This document shows, one piece after another, positions 1-7,761 of a stretch of 42,797 nucleotides of DNA. The notes beneath the pieces were generated by a model. The model saw only the letters and a program-made list of their open reading frames with translations. It was not told the origin of the DNA and searched no databases. How positions within the stretch are numbered: position 1 is the first letter of the stretch; the number at the start of each line of letters is the position of its first letter. Origin of the DNA: an uncultured Pirellulaceae bacterium (GTDB lineage Bacteria; Planctomycetota; Planctomycetia; Pirellulales; Pirellulaceae). Where the stretch lies: contig CAKQWG010000005.1 in the NCBI GenBank assembly GCA_934278005.1, forward strand, positions 1-42,797. Reading direction: 5' to 3'. The translations under genes were made by a program, and so were the position numbers.

Positions 1-25
1 TTCTAGCGTCAATTGTCTTCGCCAC

Positions 26-77
26 GGTTGTTGGTTGTTGGTTGTTGGTTGTTGGTTGTTGGTTGTTGGTTGTTGGT
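26..77. repeat. Heptanucleotide tandem repeat upstream of EamA gene
   Basis: Seven perfect head-to-tail copies of GGTTGTT (26-74) plus a partial eighth. The array ends about 57 bases before the GTG start of the transporter gene, so it lies in or near its promoter or leader. Seven-base units change the spacing and the helical phase of flanking sites when copies are gained or lost. Whether this affects expression is inference. Confidence 0.9.
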
Positions 78-134
78 CGCAGCGCTGGCGATGTGGTGGT
101 CGCAGTTCGTGGGTGGAGAAAGCATTGAGGTCTT

Positions 135-1133
135 GTGAACGATTTAATTCAGACTGCTGGCAGTGAACGCTCTGCGCAGCCGCTTTCCAAACCCGCTTCC
201 GCTGAGCTTGTTGTGCCTGCTGAGACGCGCTCAAAATCTCGCGCATCGTGGAGTGCGGACATCTGCTTGCTATCAACAGCGCTGATGTGGGGCACCAATA
301 TCTTGGTGTTCAAGAGCTTCATAACCGACTTTAATCCTTGGGTGTTCAACGCACTGAGACTCGTCTTCGCGACTCTTACGCTGGGGATTCTCGCCTTGGG
401 AGAAACGTGGCTTGCGCCCACAGTCAAGTCGCGAGAGCCCGTGTATTGGTGGCGCGTGTTGCTATTCTCACTGCTCAACGGGTTCGTCTATTTGATAGTA
501 TTTGTGCAAGGCATTTCGCTGACCACGGCTGGCAATACGGCTTTGATTCTGGCCTCGATGCCCATGTGGACGGCCGTTCTAGCTACGTTCTTTCTGCGCG
601 AACGACTGCCGCGGGTCACATGGTTGGGGCTCTTGGTGACATTTGTGGGAACCATCATCGTGACGACTCAGGGGAGCGGTCCGGTGAGCTTAGCCAGCCG
701 TTATTTTTGGGGCAATGTCTTCATGATGGTTGCGGCTCTAGCATGGGCCACAGGGACTGTCGTGAGCCGCCCCATTTTGCGAACCATGACTCCGCTGCGC
801 CTGGCGTTTATCAGCGCTTTGATCACTACTCCACTGCACTTTGTGTTGGCCGCCACAGAGCTGCCCGCCGCGTTGCCGCGAGCGCTGGAGCCTGCCATGC
901 TGCTAGCTATTATTTATTCGGGCGTTTTTTCGACCGGCGTGGCGTATGCCACGTGGCACATGGGCGTGCGTGCGCTGGGAGCGTCTCACGCGGCCGTCTA
1001 TCAGAACGTAGTGACGCTGGTCGCTGTCGTCGGTGGCTGGGTAATTCTCAAAGAACAGCCGCTGCTGGCTCAGATTTTTGGTGGCTTGCTGACTCTGGCC
1101 GGTCTGTATTTGATGCGGCGTGGGCGAGTGTAA
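135..1133 (+). CDS. EamA/DMT-family drug/metabolite transporter
   Basis: Encodes a 332-residue inner-membrane protein of the drug/metabolite transporter superfamily. About ten hydrophobic segments form two EamA repeats, roughly residues 40-175 and 190-328, after a polar cytoplasmic N-terminus of about 40 residues. Family hallmarks are the early WGTNILVFK segment, the PMWTAVLATFFLRERLP stretch closing repeat 1, and the matching late segment of repeat 2 with VILKEQPLLAQIFGG. The start is GTG at 135; no strong ribosome binding site is visible. Members export amino acids, nucleotides or metabolites, and the substrate cannot be read from sequence. The gene is convergent with the cytochrome c gene and seems to be a single-gene unit. 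Confidence 0.88.
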   Translation: MNDLIQTAGSERSAQPLSKPASAELVVPAETRSKSRASWSADICLLSTALMWGTNILVFKSFITDFNPWVFNALRLVFATLTLGILALGETWLAPTVKSREPVYWWRVLLFSLLNGFVYLIVFVQGISLTTAGNTALILASMPMWTAVLATFFLRERLPRVTWLGLLVTFVGTIIVTTQGSGPVSLASRYFWGNVFMMVAALAWATGTVVSRPILRTMTPLRLAFISALITTPLHFVLAATELPAALPRALEPAMLLAIIYSGVFSTGVAYATWHMGVRALGASHAAVYQNVVTLVAVVGGWVILKEQPLLAQIFGGLLTLAGLYLMRRGRV

Positions 1134-1160
1134 ATTGGGAGCGCGGCGACGGTCCACCGA

Positions 1161-1191
1161 TAAAAGATCTGCCCGGCGCATTGCGCAGATC
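1161..1191 (-). terminator. Rho-independent-type terminator for the cytochrome c gene
   Basis: A seven-base stem GATCTGC (1166-1172) pairs with GCAGATC (1185-1191), and the loop holds a further GCGC/GCGC pairing. Read on the minus strand the stem is followed at once by TTTTA (1165-1161). It sits just past the stop of the minus-strand gene, in the 65-base gap between convergent genes. Confidence 0.6.
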
Positions 1192-1198
1192 GCGCCAT

Positions 1199-2809
1199 TT
1201 ACTTACCCAGCCAAGTCGTAATCAGGGCTTCGGGCGCGGCGAAGGTAGCGGTGCACGCGGCTTCGAAGGTTTGCGCCGCCCGCAGCATGTCCAACAACTG
1301 ATCAAAGCGGCGGCGATTGTTGCGTTCCATCATGAATCCGGTCAGCCCCATGCCGACTAGGCCGGCCGCCTCTTGATCCAAGCGACCTTCTAGCAGCGTC
1401 TTGGCGTTTTCTACCTTGAGCAGTGCGGCGGGATAGGCTTGCTGCCACTGGGCAACTCGCGCATCGCCGCGTCGAAAGGCATTTTTGACTAGGTTGCGAG
1501 CCACGCCCTCGGCAAACCAGGTGGGAACCTGCGCGAGCGAACCGATATAGGCGCCGCTGACGATCTGCAGTGCCAAGGCCTGGGCCTGTTTCTCCGCAGC
1601 TCGGGCATCGCTGCCGGTGCTGTCCAGCGCCAGTGCACCATAGGCATCCAGTGGATCGGCATGCCAGTGTCCGAGCCACTGCTTGGGCAGCTCGCGACTT
1701 TCCGTCATGCGTCCAAATTCGCTATAGTCGTAGCGGCTTTTAAGCACGAAGACCGCAAATCCACCGCGGATCAGCGGCTGGTTTGCAGGGGCTTTGAGCA
1801 GTTTTTGAGTGGTGTTGGCAGCGGCTTGCATGCCTTCCAAAACTGCGTCCAGACGCTCTTGTGGAACGTTCCCCAGTACGAATATTTCATCACTGGAAGC
1901 TGTCAGAGGGCTGTCGTTGGGTAGCACTCGTCCCCAGCGCTGCAATGCGAGCTGTTGTCGGCGCTCGAACAGTTCTTGATGAGTCGAAGAGTCGGCCCAC
2001 ACCTGATCGATCACGGTTTGGATATTCATGTCGACCGTAGGGCCGTCGAAGGCTGCGCCGGCATCGATCCAAGCTGCGATGGTGTCGATCTGCTCCTTAG
2101 ACAGTGCGGGACGACCCCCGGCGGGCATGCGATCTCCACCTTCGCCCTTCAGTCGCTGGACGAGGAGGCTGTCGCCGGAGCTGCCGGCACTCACGATCTC
2201 GCCGCTGTCGCCCCCTTTGGAAAGCTGTGCGAAGTTATCCATTCGCAAGCCGCCCGAAGCCTGTCGACCTCCGATATGGCATCCGCGGCAGTTATCTCGC
2301 AGGATAGGAGCGATGGTGCGCGCGAAGCTTATGGCTCGATCGCTGTGGCTTTGTTCGCCAGGCTCCGGTGTTGCGCTGGGCCCTGGTGTCGGGTCGGCCC
2401 CCTGTGAATCGCTGGCCATAGCTGGCGGGGCGGCCTGTGGCATGGACGTCGGTGCAGCGGCCGGCGCATTCTCTGGCTTTGCAGCGGTTAATTCCTGCCA
2501 GCTGGGCAGCAGTTGGAGCTGCACATCTTTGCTCTTCAGCAGCGCATGGGCGCGTGCGATGCGCTGGTAGATGGGCTCAAGCAGAGCGTGCACTTCAGCA
2601 TCGCCCGCTTGAAGCAGCTCTATCAACTCGTGTTGGGTGACCGCGATCTGCTGTGCCGACTGTGCATAAGCCCCACTAGCAAATAGCTCGCCGGCTTCGA
2701 GCGTCGCTTGCGTCAACTGTTTAGCTTTGCTGCGCTGTTGATTGGTGACTTCTGCGTGGCAGCACACGGCTGGCAGCAGGAGTACTAGCCAAACGATAAT
2801 ACTTTTCAT
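1199..2809 (-). CDS. Secreted planctomycete-type cytochrome c domain protein with degenerate peptidase-like C-terminus
   Basis: Encodes a 536-residue exported protein. The start ATG (2809-2807) overlaps the kinase stop as TGATG, which implies coupled translation; the longer open frame upstream is the kinase gene in another frame. Residues 1-19 are a signal peptide. Residues 25-105 are helical and probably coiled, followed by an Ala/Pro-rich linker (112-152). A planctomycete cytochrome c domain has the haem site CRGCH at 174-178 and a likely axial Met in GDRMPAGG. The C-terminal region carries the pattern VPTWFAEGVARNL, which in MA-type metallopeptidases follows the zinc motif, but the expected HExxH is absent (QIVSG there). 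It may therefore be a non-catalytic fold. Role unknown; an envelope redox or sensing partner of the kinase is inference. Confidence 0.82.
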   Translation of the reverse strand: MKSIIVWLVLLLPAVCCHAEVTNQQRSKAKQLTQATLEAGELFASGAYAQSAQQIAVTQHELIELLQAGDAEVHALLEPIYQRIARAHALLKSKDVQLQLLPSWQELTAAKPENAPAAAPTSMPQAAPPAMASDSQGADPTPGPSATPEPGEQSHSDRAISFARTIAPILRDNCRGCHIGGRQASGGLRMDNFAQLSKGGDSGEIVSAGSSGDSLLVQRLKGEGGDRMPAGGRPALSKEQIDTIAAWIDAGAAFDGPTVDMNIQTVIDQVWADSSTHQELFERRQQLALQRWGRVLPNDSPLTASSDEIFVLGNVPQERLDAVLEGMQAAANTTQKLLKAPANQPLIRGGFAVFVLKSRYDYSEFGRMTESRELPKQWLGHWHADPLDAYGALALDSTGSDARAAEKQAQALALQIVSGAYIGSLAQVPTWFAEGVARNLVKNAFRRGDARVAQWQQAYPAALLKVENAKTLLEGRLDQEAAGLVGMGLTGFMMERNNRRRFDQLLDMLRAAQTFEAACTATFAAPEALITTWLGK

Positions 2810-4392
2810 CACGGATTCACAGATAGCTTGACTCCCAGCGACTGGCTGGCGGGGATAAGGATAGCGTCGCTCGGGCCGCCGCGCGGAAGAATCATGTAGG
2901 CGATGAACACGCCCAATAAAACTGCCAATATAAACATCACGGCCAGACCAATGATCCACAGGACTCGTCGGCCACCCTCGGCGGGAATGGGAGGAGTGGC
3001 GGGGAGCAGAGGCTGGGTCGGCAACGGCTTTTGGGTCTTGGTGCGTACGACAGATTGCCCACCGTGGGCTGAGCCGTGTCCGGAGCGCAGTTGGCTGCGG
3101 CGAGCAATCTCGGATTCCAAATCGATCTGACTGCTGGTGTCTGACGCGCTAGCGTTTTTGGCGATCCGCACCAACACGCCGCTGTCCGACGTGCTGAGGC
3201 TGGAGATCAGGCTGCCCGATTTGCCGCTCAGGGTGTCGCCGTCACGATTGCTGACCGTGTCGACACTGGCCGCCAGACTCGAACCGGTTTGCGATGAGGA
3301 ACCGCGCGGATCGTGTTCGTCGCCCAAGCGGAGCGAACTGCCGCTGGCTCCATTTTCTTGTTTGGCCAGCCACGCTTCGAGTACTTCTGCGGTCTGGGCG
3401 GCCGATGCGTAGCGAAACTTGGGATCCTTCTGCATCAGCTTCCAGCAGATGCCTTCTAATTCGCCGGGGCACTCGGGGCGGATCTTGCGGATCTCTTTGG
3501 GCATCTCCCGCTGATGTTTGGCGATGCGTTGGGCGATGGTTCCGTCGGGAAATGGCGGTGAGCCTGTGAGCATATAGTACATCGTGCAGCCCAGGCCATA
3601 CAGGTCGGCGCGCGGGTCGACCTTGTGGCTGTTGAGGGCCTGTTCAGGGGCGAGGTAGTCGGCCGTTCCCAGCACCTTATCGTTATAGTCGATCGTCAGT
3701 GAAGCTTGGGCATCGTCGGCGAACAGCGCCAGACCCAAGTCCAGGATCTTCACTTTGCCCTGCGAATTAATCAGTATGTTGGCTGGCTTTACGTCGCGGT
3801 GGATCAGGCCGACTTCATGCGCGTGCTGGAGTCCATGTGCGGCTTGAGCGATATAATGCGCGACCAGTTTGAACGGCAGTGGGCCCTTCTTTTTAACGAT
3901 CGTCTGCAAGTCGTCTCCATCGACATACTCCATGACGATGTAGTGCGTATCGCCCTGATTGTCGATGTCGTGCGCACGCACCACGTTGGGATGGTTCAGA
4001 GAAGCGATGGCCTTGGCCTCTTGCTGAAAGCGCGCCAAGTACGAGGATTTCCCTAGCCGGCTTTGCGGCAATACCTTGATCGCTCGCAGGTCATGCAGCA
4101 GCGTATGCTCGGCCAAATAGACGCTGCTCATACCACCGCTGCCGATGTGCCCAAGCAGCTTGTGTTTGCCCAGAAAGAACCCCTTGTATTTTCCCTGCAG
4201 AAGTTTCTCGCAATGCCAGCGCGTGATCACCTTCTGCTTCTGCAATGCCTTAGCCATCGCAACGGGATGGGCCGGCAATTCTCCCCCGTGCTCAGCACGT
4301 ATGGCCGCGAGAGCTTTTTCAAGCACTTCGGGGGTCGCCAACTGGCTCTTCTGTACCAGCTCAACGAGCTTATCTGCAGTGACTGTCGCCAT
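2809..4392 (-). CDS. Serine/threonine protein kinase, membrane-anchored
   Basis: Encodes a 527-residue Hanks-type kinase. Residues 1-70 form a small N-terminal helical domain with a tryptophan-containing TRWHCEKLL segment, common in planctomycete kinases (family knowledge). The kinase domain spans about 76-345: glycine loop GSGGMSSVY (84-92), ATP lysine K106, catalytic HRD at 198-200 with D200, metal-binding DLG at 218-220 in place of DFG, and APE at 248-250. A Ser/Thr-rich stretch follows (350-470), then one transmembrane helix at about 478-504 and a short extracytoplasmic tail. All catalytic residues are present, so it is probably active. It is first in a two-gene operon with the cytochrome c protein. 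Substrates are unknown. Confidence 0.93.
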   Translation of the reverse strand: MATVTADKLVELVQKSQLATPEVLEKALAAIRAEHGGELPAHPVAMAKALQKQKVITRWHCEKLLQGKYKGFFLGKHKLLGHIGSGGMSSVYLAEHTLLHDLRAIKVLPQSRLGKSSYLARFQQEAKAIASLNHPNVVRAHDIDNQGDTHYIVMEYVDGDDLQTIVKKKGPLPFKLVAHYIAQAAHGLQHAHEVGLIHRDVKPANILINSQGKVKILDLGLALFADDAQASLTIDYNDKVLGTADYLAPEQALNSHKVDPRADLYGLGCTMYYMLTGSPPFPDGTIAQRIAKHQREMPKEIRKIRPECPGELEGICWKLMQKDPKFRYASAAQTAEVLEAWLAKQENGASGSSLRLGDEHDPRGSSSQTGSSLAASVDTVSNRDGDTLSGKSGSLISSLSTSDSGVLVRIAKNASASDTSSQIDLESEIARRSQLRSGHGSAHGGQSVVRTKTQKPLPTQPLLPATPPIPAEGGRRVLWIIGLAVMFILAVLLGVFIAYMILPRGGPSDAILIPASQSLGVKLSVNP

Positions 4393-4655
4393 TATGGCCC
4401 TTGTCTTGACGCGGTCGCAATCGACCAGGGCAACTTACTACATCCCATCCAACGCAGTCCACAAGAATGATAACACCATGCACCAAGGAAACGCAGTTGC
4501 AATGATTTCAGGAATATTCCACTGCACGCAAATTAGATTATAAACAGTGAGCGTGTTTGTGATACAAGCAAGTGTACTTCAAACGCCGGCGAGAATGGCA
4601 TCAGAAACGCGGCAAATAACGGGCCGAAATGGAATATTTTAGGAGAGACTGAGCA
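4393..4655. promoter_or_regulatory. Divergent intergenic region between kinase and thiO units
   Basis: These 263 bases separate the minus-strand kinase from the plus-strand leader ORF/thiO unit, so they must hold both promoters. The middle part (about 4500-4560) is more AT-rich than its surroundings. No TPP-riboswitch core was seen before the thiazole-related oxidase. No -35/-10 pair could be assigned with confidence. Confidence 0.4.
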
Positions 4656-4700
4656 ATGCAAGTAGCCAGAACAACCAGAATGCAGAGTCGGCAAGGATGA
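4656..4700 (+). CDS. Possible 14-residue leader peptide overlapping thiO start
   Basis: ATG at 4656 opens a 14-codon frame (MQVARTTRMQSRQG) whose TGA (4698-4700) overlaps the thiO ATG (4697-4699) as ATGA. It has the better ribosome binding site: AGGAGAG at 4641-4647, eight bases before its ATG. The thiO start has only AAGG immediately against it. The layout fits translational coupling or a regulatory leader. The peptide resembles nothing I recognise, so expression is inferred only. Confidence 0.4.
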   Translation: MQVARTTRMQSRQG

Positions 4701-5935
4701 GCAAGCGTGCCTCGGCGATCGTAGTGGGCGGTGGCGTCATAGGTCTGTCGTTGGCTTGGGAGTTGGCCGAGCGAGGGCATTCTGTGATCGTCCTGGAGTC
4801 GGCCCGAGTCGGCAGAGCGGCCTCCTGGGCCGGGGCGGGAATCCTGCCGCCCACGGCCAAGCACGGTACGCAAGACCCCTACGAGCAGTTTCGGCGAATG
4901 AGCCACGAATTGCATCCACAGTGGGCCGAGCGTCTACGCACGCTGACGGATATCGACAACGGATTTTCGCGCTGCGGCGGCGTTTATCTGGCGAGCACAG
5001 CGGCCGAAGTGGCAACTCTAGCAGCCAATCGCTGGTGGTGGGAAGAGCATGGCATCGAGCATCAGGCCTGGACCATGGAGCAGCTGCTGCAGCACGAACC
5101 CGCACTGATGGAAGGCCGCGCAGTTGCCGGACAGGCTGCTTCATCGCAGTTTTCTGCAGCGCCATCCTCCGCAGCGCCATCCTCCGCAGCGCCATCCTCC
5201 GCAGCGCCATCCTCCGCAGCGCCATCCTCCGCAGCGCAGACCGCCATTCGCTCCGCTTGGTTTTTGCCCGACGAATGCCAGATTCGCAACCCCTACCATC
5301 TGCAAGCTTTAGAGGCGGCCTGTCGCAAATCGGGCGTCGAGTTGATCGAGCAGACTGCGGCCACACGGTTTGAATCGACCAGCTCAGGCGGCGTGCAGGT
5401 CCACACCGATCGCGGTAGCTACCAAGCCGATCAGGTCTGTATTTGCTCGGGCGCGTGGGCGCGCCGCATGTTGCAGGAACTGGGACAGGCCAGCGGAATT
5501 ATGCCCGTTCGCGGCCAGATCATTTTGTACGGCTGCGACCGGCCGCTGCTGAATTCGGTTGTCAACGAAGGGCATCGCTACCTAGTCGCTCGCCGCGATG
5601 GCCGACTACTGGCAGGCAGTATCGAGGAGGAGGTGGGCTATGTCATCGAGACCACCGAACAGGGGCTGGCTCAGATTCGCAGTTGGGCTGAAGGCATTCT
5701 GCCGCAGTTGAAGAATCAGCCGATCGAGAAGACCTGGGCCGGCCTGCGCCCTGGTTCCTACGACGGCTTCCCCTACATGGGACGAGTCCCCGGCCACGAG
5801 CAGTTATTTCTGGCGGCTGGCCACTTTCGCAGCGGGATCCATCTCTCATGCGCAACCGCAGTACTCATGGCTAACGAGATGGAAGGCATTGCCAACCCCA
5901 TCGACTTGCATCCCTTTCGCGTTGGCCGCGGTTAA
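4697..5935 (+). CDS. thiO: ThiO-like FAD-dependent glycine/D-amino acid oxidase
   Basis: Encodes a 412-residue DAO-family flavoprotein. The N-terminal FAD-binding motif is VVGGGVIGLSLAWELAERG, with the acidic end of beta-2 in VIVLE. Next comes the ThiO-like segment AASWAGAGILPP and a C-terminal half with PVRGQIILY, WAGLRPGSYDGFPYMG and the closing ATAVLMANEM helix. ThiO oxidises glycine to iminoglycine for thiazole synthesis, and close relatives oxidise other amino acids. No other thiamine genes are near, so substrate specificity is uncertain. The protein is about 40 residues longer than usual because of a low-complexity Ser/Ala/Pro insertion (about 148-182) encoded by 15-base repeats, between the substrate domain's strands. 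The start is shared as ATGA with the leader ORF. Confidence 0.82.
   Translation: MSKRASAIVVGGGVIGLSLAWELAERGHSVIVLESARVGRAASWAGAGILPPTAKHGTQDPYEQFRRMSHELHPQWAERLRTLTDIDNGFSRCGGVYLASTAAEVATLAANRWWWEEHGIEHQAWTMEQLLQHEPALMEGRAVAGQAASSQFSAAPSSAAPSSAAPSSAAPSSAAPSSAAQTAIRSAWFLPDECQIRNPYHLQALEAACRKSGVELIEQTAATRFESTSSGGVQVHTDRGSYQADQVCICSGAWARRMLQELGQASGIMPVRGQIILYGCDRPLLNSVVNEGHRYLVARRDGRLLAGSIEEEVGYVIETTEQGLAQIRSWAEGILPQLKNQPIEKTWAGLRPGSYDGFPYMGRVPGHEQLFLAAGHFRSGIHLSCATAVLMANEMEGIANPIDLHPFRVGRG
5161..5235. repeat. 15-bp tandem repeat inside thiO
   Basis: Five perfect copies of GCCATCCTCCGCAGC, with partial units at both ends, encode repeated Pro-Ser-Ser-Ala-Ala. Unit length is a multiple of three, so copy changes keep the frame. 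It lies in a probable surface loop of the oxidase. Confidence 0.93.
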
Positions 5936-5984
5936 ACTTCCACGCGAACACAGCGGGACCGCTTAGAGAACACAGCGGGGCCGA

Positions 5985-6260
5985 CTAACGCACACGACGG
6001 AACATTAACAGTCGCATTTCTAGAGTCTCATTGCCAGCGGTGATGGGCAAGCGGCTAGCGCGCAGCATCAATGTGCCCTGGCCCGCTCTCAAATGAACCA
6101 CTCCCAGATGCAGCGGTTTAAAATCTTTTACGAGTGATTCTGTATCGCGCGGAACGCGGTCGTGCTCCGCGCCGGTCTGCGGGGGATCATTGACAGCCTC
6201 GATGGTCGCCCGCAGTTGACTCTCTCCAAGCTTCGGCGGCGTAACGCTGCAAGTACTTTT
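5985..6260 (-). pseudogene. Remnant of a protein C-terminus, probably sulfatase-type
   Basis: Downstream of the photolyase, and overlapping its last ~25 codons in another frame, the minus strand is open from after TGA (6263-6261) to TAG (5987-5985). The reading is strongly protein-like: LGESQLRATIEAVNDPPQ, then GAEHDRVPRDTESLVKDFKP, LHLGVVHLRAGQGTLMLRAS and ETLEMRLLMFRRVR. I recognise the pattern DRVPR.ES.VKDFKPL.LG...L..G.G.L.LRA as the C-terminal module of planctomycete sulfatases and related secreted hydrolases (recalled family knowledge, not a search). There is no start codon context or upstream sulfatase domain, so it is read as a decayed fragment left by a deletion or rearrangement. Confidence 0.5.
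6147..6172. terminator. Hairpin near the photolyase stop
   Basis: GCGCGGA (6147-6153) pairs perfectly with TCCGCGC (6166-6172) across a 12-base loop, 15 bases beyond the photolyase stop. No T-run follows, so terminator function is uncertain. It lies inside the sulfatase-like remnant and could be a by-product of that coding sequence. Confidence 0.3.
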
Positions 6261-7710
6261 TCAACGCGTGCTTACGAGCTGTGTTCTCACTGGTCATGTA
6301 ACGTAGCTTGCCAAAGATTTCGCGCTCGGGCCCCCACGCTCGATCGTAGCGCCCGAGCACCCAAAAGATCCCGCTGTACGAATTTGGGTCGCGACCGTCC
6401 AGGGCGTACTTGTTATTGAGCTCGAGCATTATCTGTAGGGCCTGTTGAGCTGACGAGCTCCACTGCAGAATCTTTTTTCCCCACAGCATGCGCAGGTAGT
6501 TGTGCATGCGTCCCTCGCGGACCAACTGTCGCTGGGCCGCGTTCCAAATCGGGTCATGCGTCTGCGCTGCCTCGAACTGCGCCAAGCAATACACGATCGG
6601 TCGCTCGTCATCAGCATGCTCCTCGATCGTGCGCAGTGCCCAGGGAGGTAGCGACTCAAAGGCGTCGTAGTTGGGCTCGCGCCAGCACATATTGAAGCCG
6701 ATCTCGCGCCACGTACAGAGCTGGTCGAGGAAGGCTTCTGTATTTCCGTCGACTCCCCAAAATCCGTTGACTTTACCATTGGCAGGCTTGAGCTTGTGTG
6801 GGTTCCAACTCGCGGCATGCATAACTTCAAAGAAAACTTCGTGCGGGCTTATGTGACCAAAGTGCAGGTGAGGGGAGAGTTCGCTAGAGCCCTCCTGGTC
6901 GGGTTCATTGCGAGCTGAATCGTAAGTGGGCAGTCGCCGCTTGATAAACCGCTCTAGCGACTGCATCGCCGATTTGGCGCCGCCGCGAACCGCCCCCGGA
7001 CCAACGCTGTGATCGATGGGCAAATGTCGCAGTCCACCGCCGGCCAGCAGTTCGCTGAGTACCGCCCGAGGCCATCTGCTGCGAATTGCATCGGGCAACT
7101 CCTCTAGGGCTGGCAGCCCGCGCAGGGCGCGTCCGTCGAGCGGACTGGGATCGGGCGGGTGCTGTAGATGTTGGGGCAGCTCCTTCTGCATCCAGCGACG
7201 ATAGGAGTGGGCCACTGTGAAAGTTCGCTCGGCGGCCTGCAGAGGCATCAGCCCATTTGCATCCACGGCCAGCAGCGCGCACGGCAGTTTCCCGCTAATC
7301 GCTCGCAGCATGCGCGGGTGGAAAAAGCACGGGAAGTCGTCGCTCACAATCGCCGCAGCTTGATCTGCCAGCGCGGCAAGTAAACCTGAGCCGGCGCCCG
7401 GATGTGGTTCAACGTAGGGATAGTACAACACACCCCGGGAGGCACAGGCCGCTTCGTTGTCGCGCATGCCTTCGATTACAAAACGGTGCAGGCGGTCGCT
7501 GGCCCAGCCATATCGCACGCGCAGCCCTTCCAGGATAACCAGCGGGCGCTGAGTCTGTTTGGCCACGTCGCGGGCCAGTTGCAGAGCGTAATTGGAGCGC
7601 GTTCGTCGAAAGGCGGTCATCCAGTAGACTACCCAGCGGCCCTCGGCGAGAATCGGCCGGGCGTTGAGCGGCCGGATGCGAAGGCTAGGTACCTGAGAGT
7701 CGATGTGCAA
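6187..7710 (-). CDS. phr: Class II deoxyribodipyrimidine photolyase
   Basis: Encodes a 507-residue flavoprotein that uses light to split cyclobutane pyrimidine dimers. Class II traits are the N-terminal RWVVYWMTAFRRTRSNYALQ, the antenna-domain region with FVIEGM and SDDFPCFFHPRM, and the FAD/catalytic part with the terminal signature NKYALDGRDPNSYSGIFWVL, then GRYDRAWGPEREIFGKLRYM. The start is TTG at 7710. An in-frame TAG (the BMC gene's stop) lies 54 bases upstream, no ATG or GTG intervenes, and the next ATG (codon 31) would delete the conserved first strand. It follows the BMC gene by 51 bases and may be cotranscribed. The last ~15 residues appear to come from out-of-frame sulfatase-like sequence, so the natural C-terminus may have been replaced. 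Confidence 0.88.
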   Translation of the reverse strand: MHIDSQVPSLRIRPLNARPILAEGRWVVYWMTAFRRTRSNYALQLARDVAKQTQRPLVILEGLRVRYGWASDRLHRFVIEGMRDNEAACASRGVLYYPYVEPHPGAGSGLLAALADQAAAIVSDDFPCFFHPRMLRAISGKLPCALLAVDANGLMPLQAAERTFTVAHSYRRWMQKELPQHLQHPPDPSPLDGRALRGLPALEELPDAIRSRWPRAVLSELLAGGGLRHLPIDHSVGPGAVRGGAKSAMQSLERFIKRRLPTYDSARNEPDQEGSSELSPHLHFGHISPHEVFFEVMHAASWNPHKLKPANGKVNGFWGVDGNTEAFLDQLCTWREIGFNMCWREPNYDAFESLPPWALRTIEEHADDERPIVYCLAQFEAAQTHDPIWNAAQRQLVREGRMHNYLRMLWGKKILQWSSSAQQALQIMLELNNKYALDGRDPNSYSGIFWVLGRYDRAWGPEREIFGKLRYMTSENTARKHALKKYLQRYAAEAWRESTAGDHRGCQ

Positions 7711-7761
7711 TTTCTTTGGAGCCTCGCCTCGTCCATGGAGAGCGGAAGTCGCCCAGCCGCG

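Noticed and set aside
338..1360. 340-codon plus-strand ORF overlapping the EamA gene
   Set aside because: It is an out-of-frame shadow rich in Arg/Cys/His with no domain, while the EamA frame has clear membrane helices.
2810..2959. Longer N-terminus for the cytochrome c protein
   Set aside because: It would overlap the kinase gene by 150 bases and place a clear signal peptide at residue 51; ATG 2809 is preferred.
4393..4696. TPP riboswitch before thiO
   Set aside because: The conserved CTGAGA and ACC-type core elements in the right order were not found.
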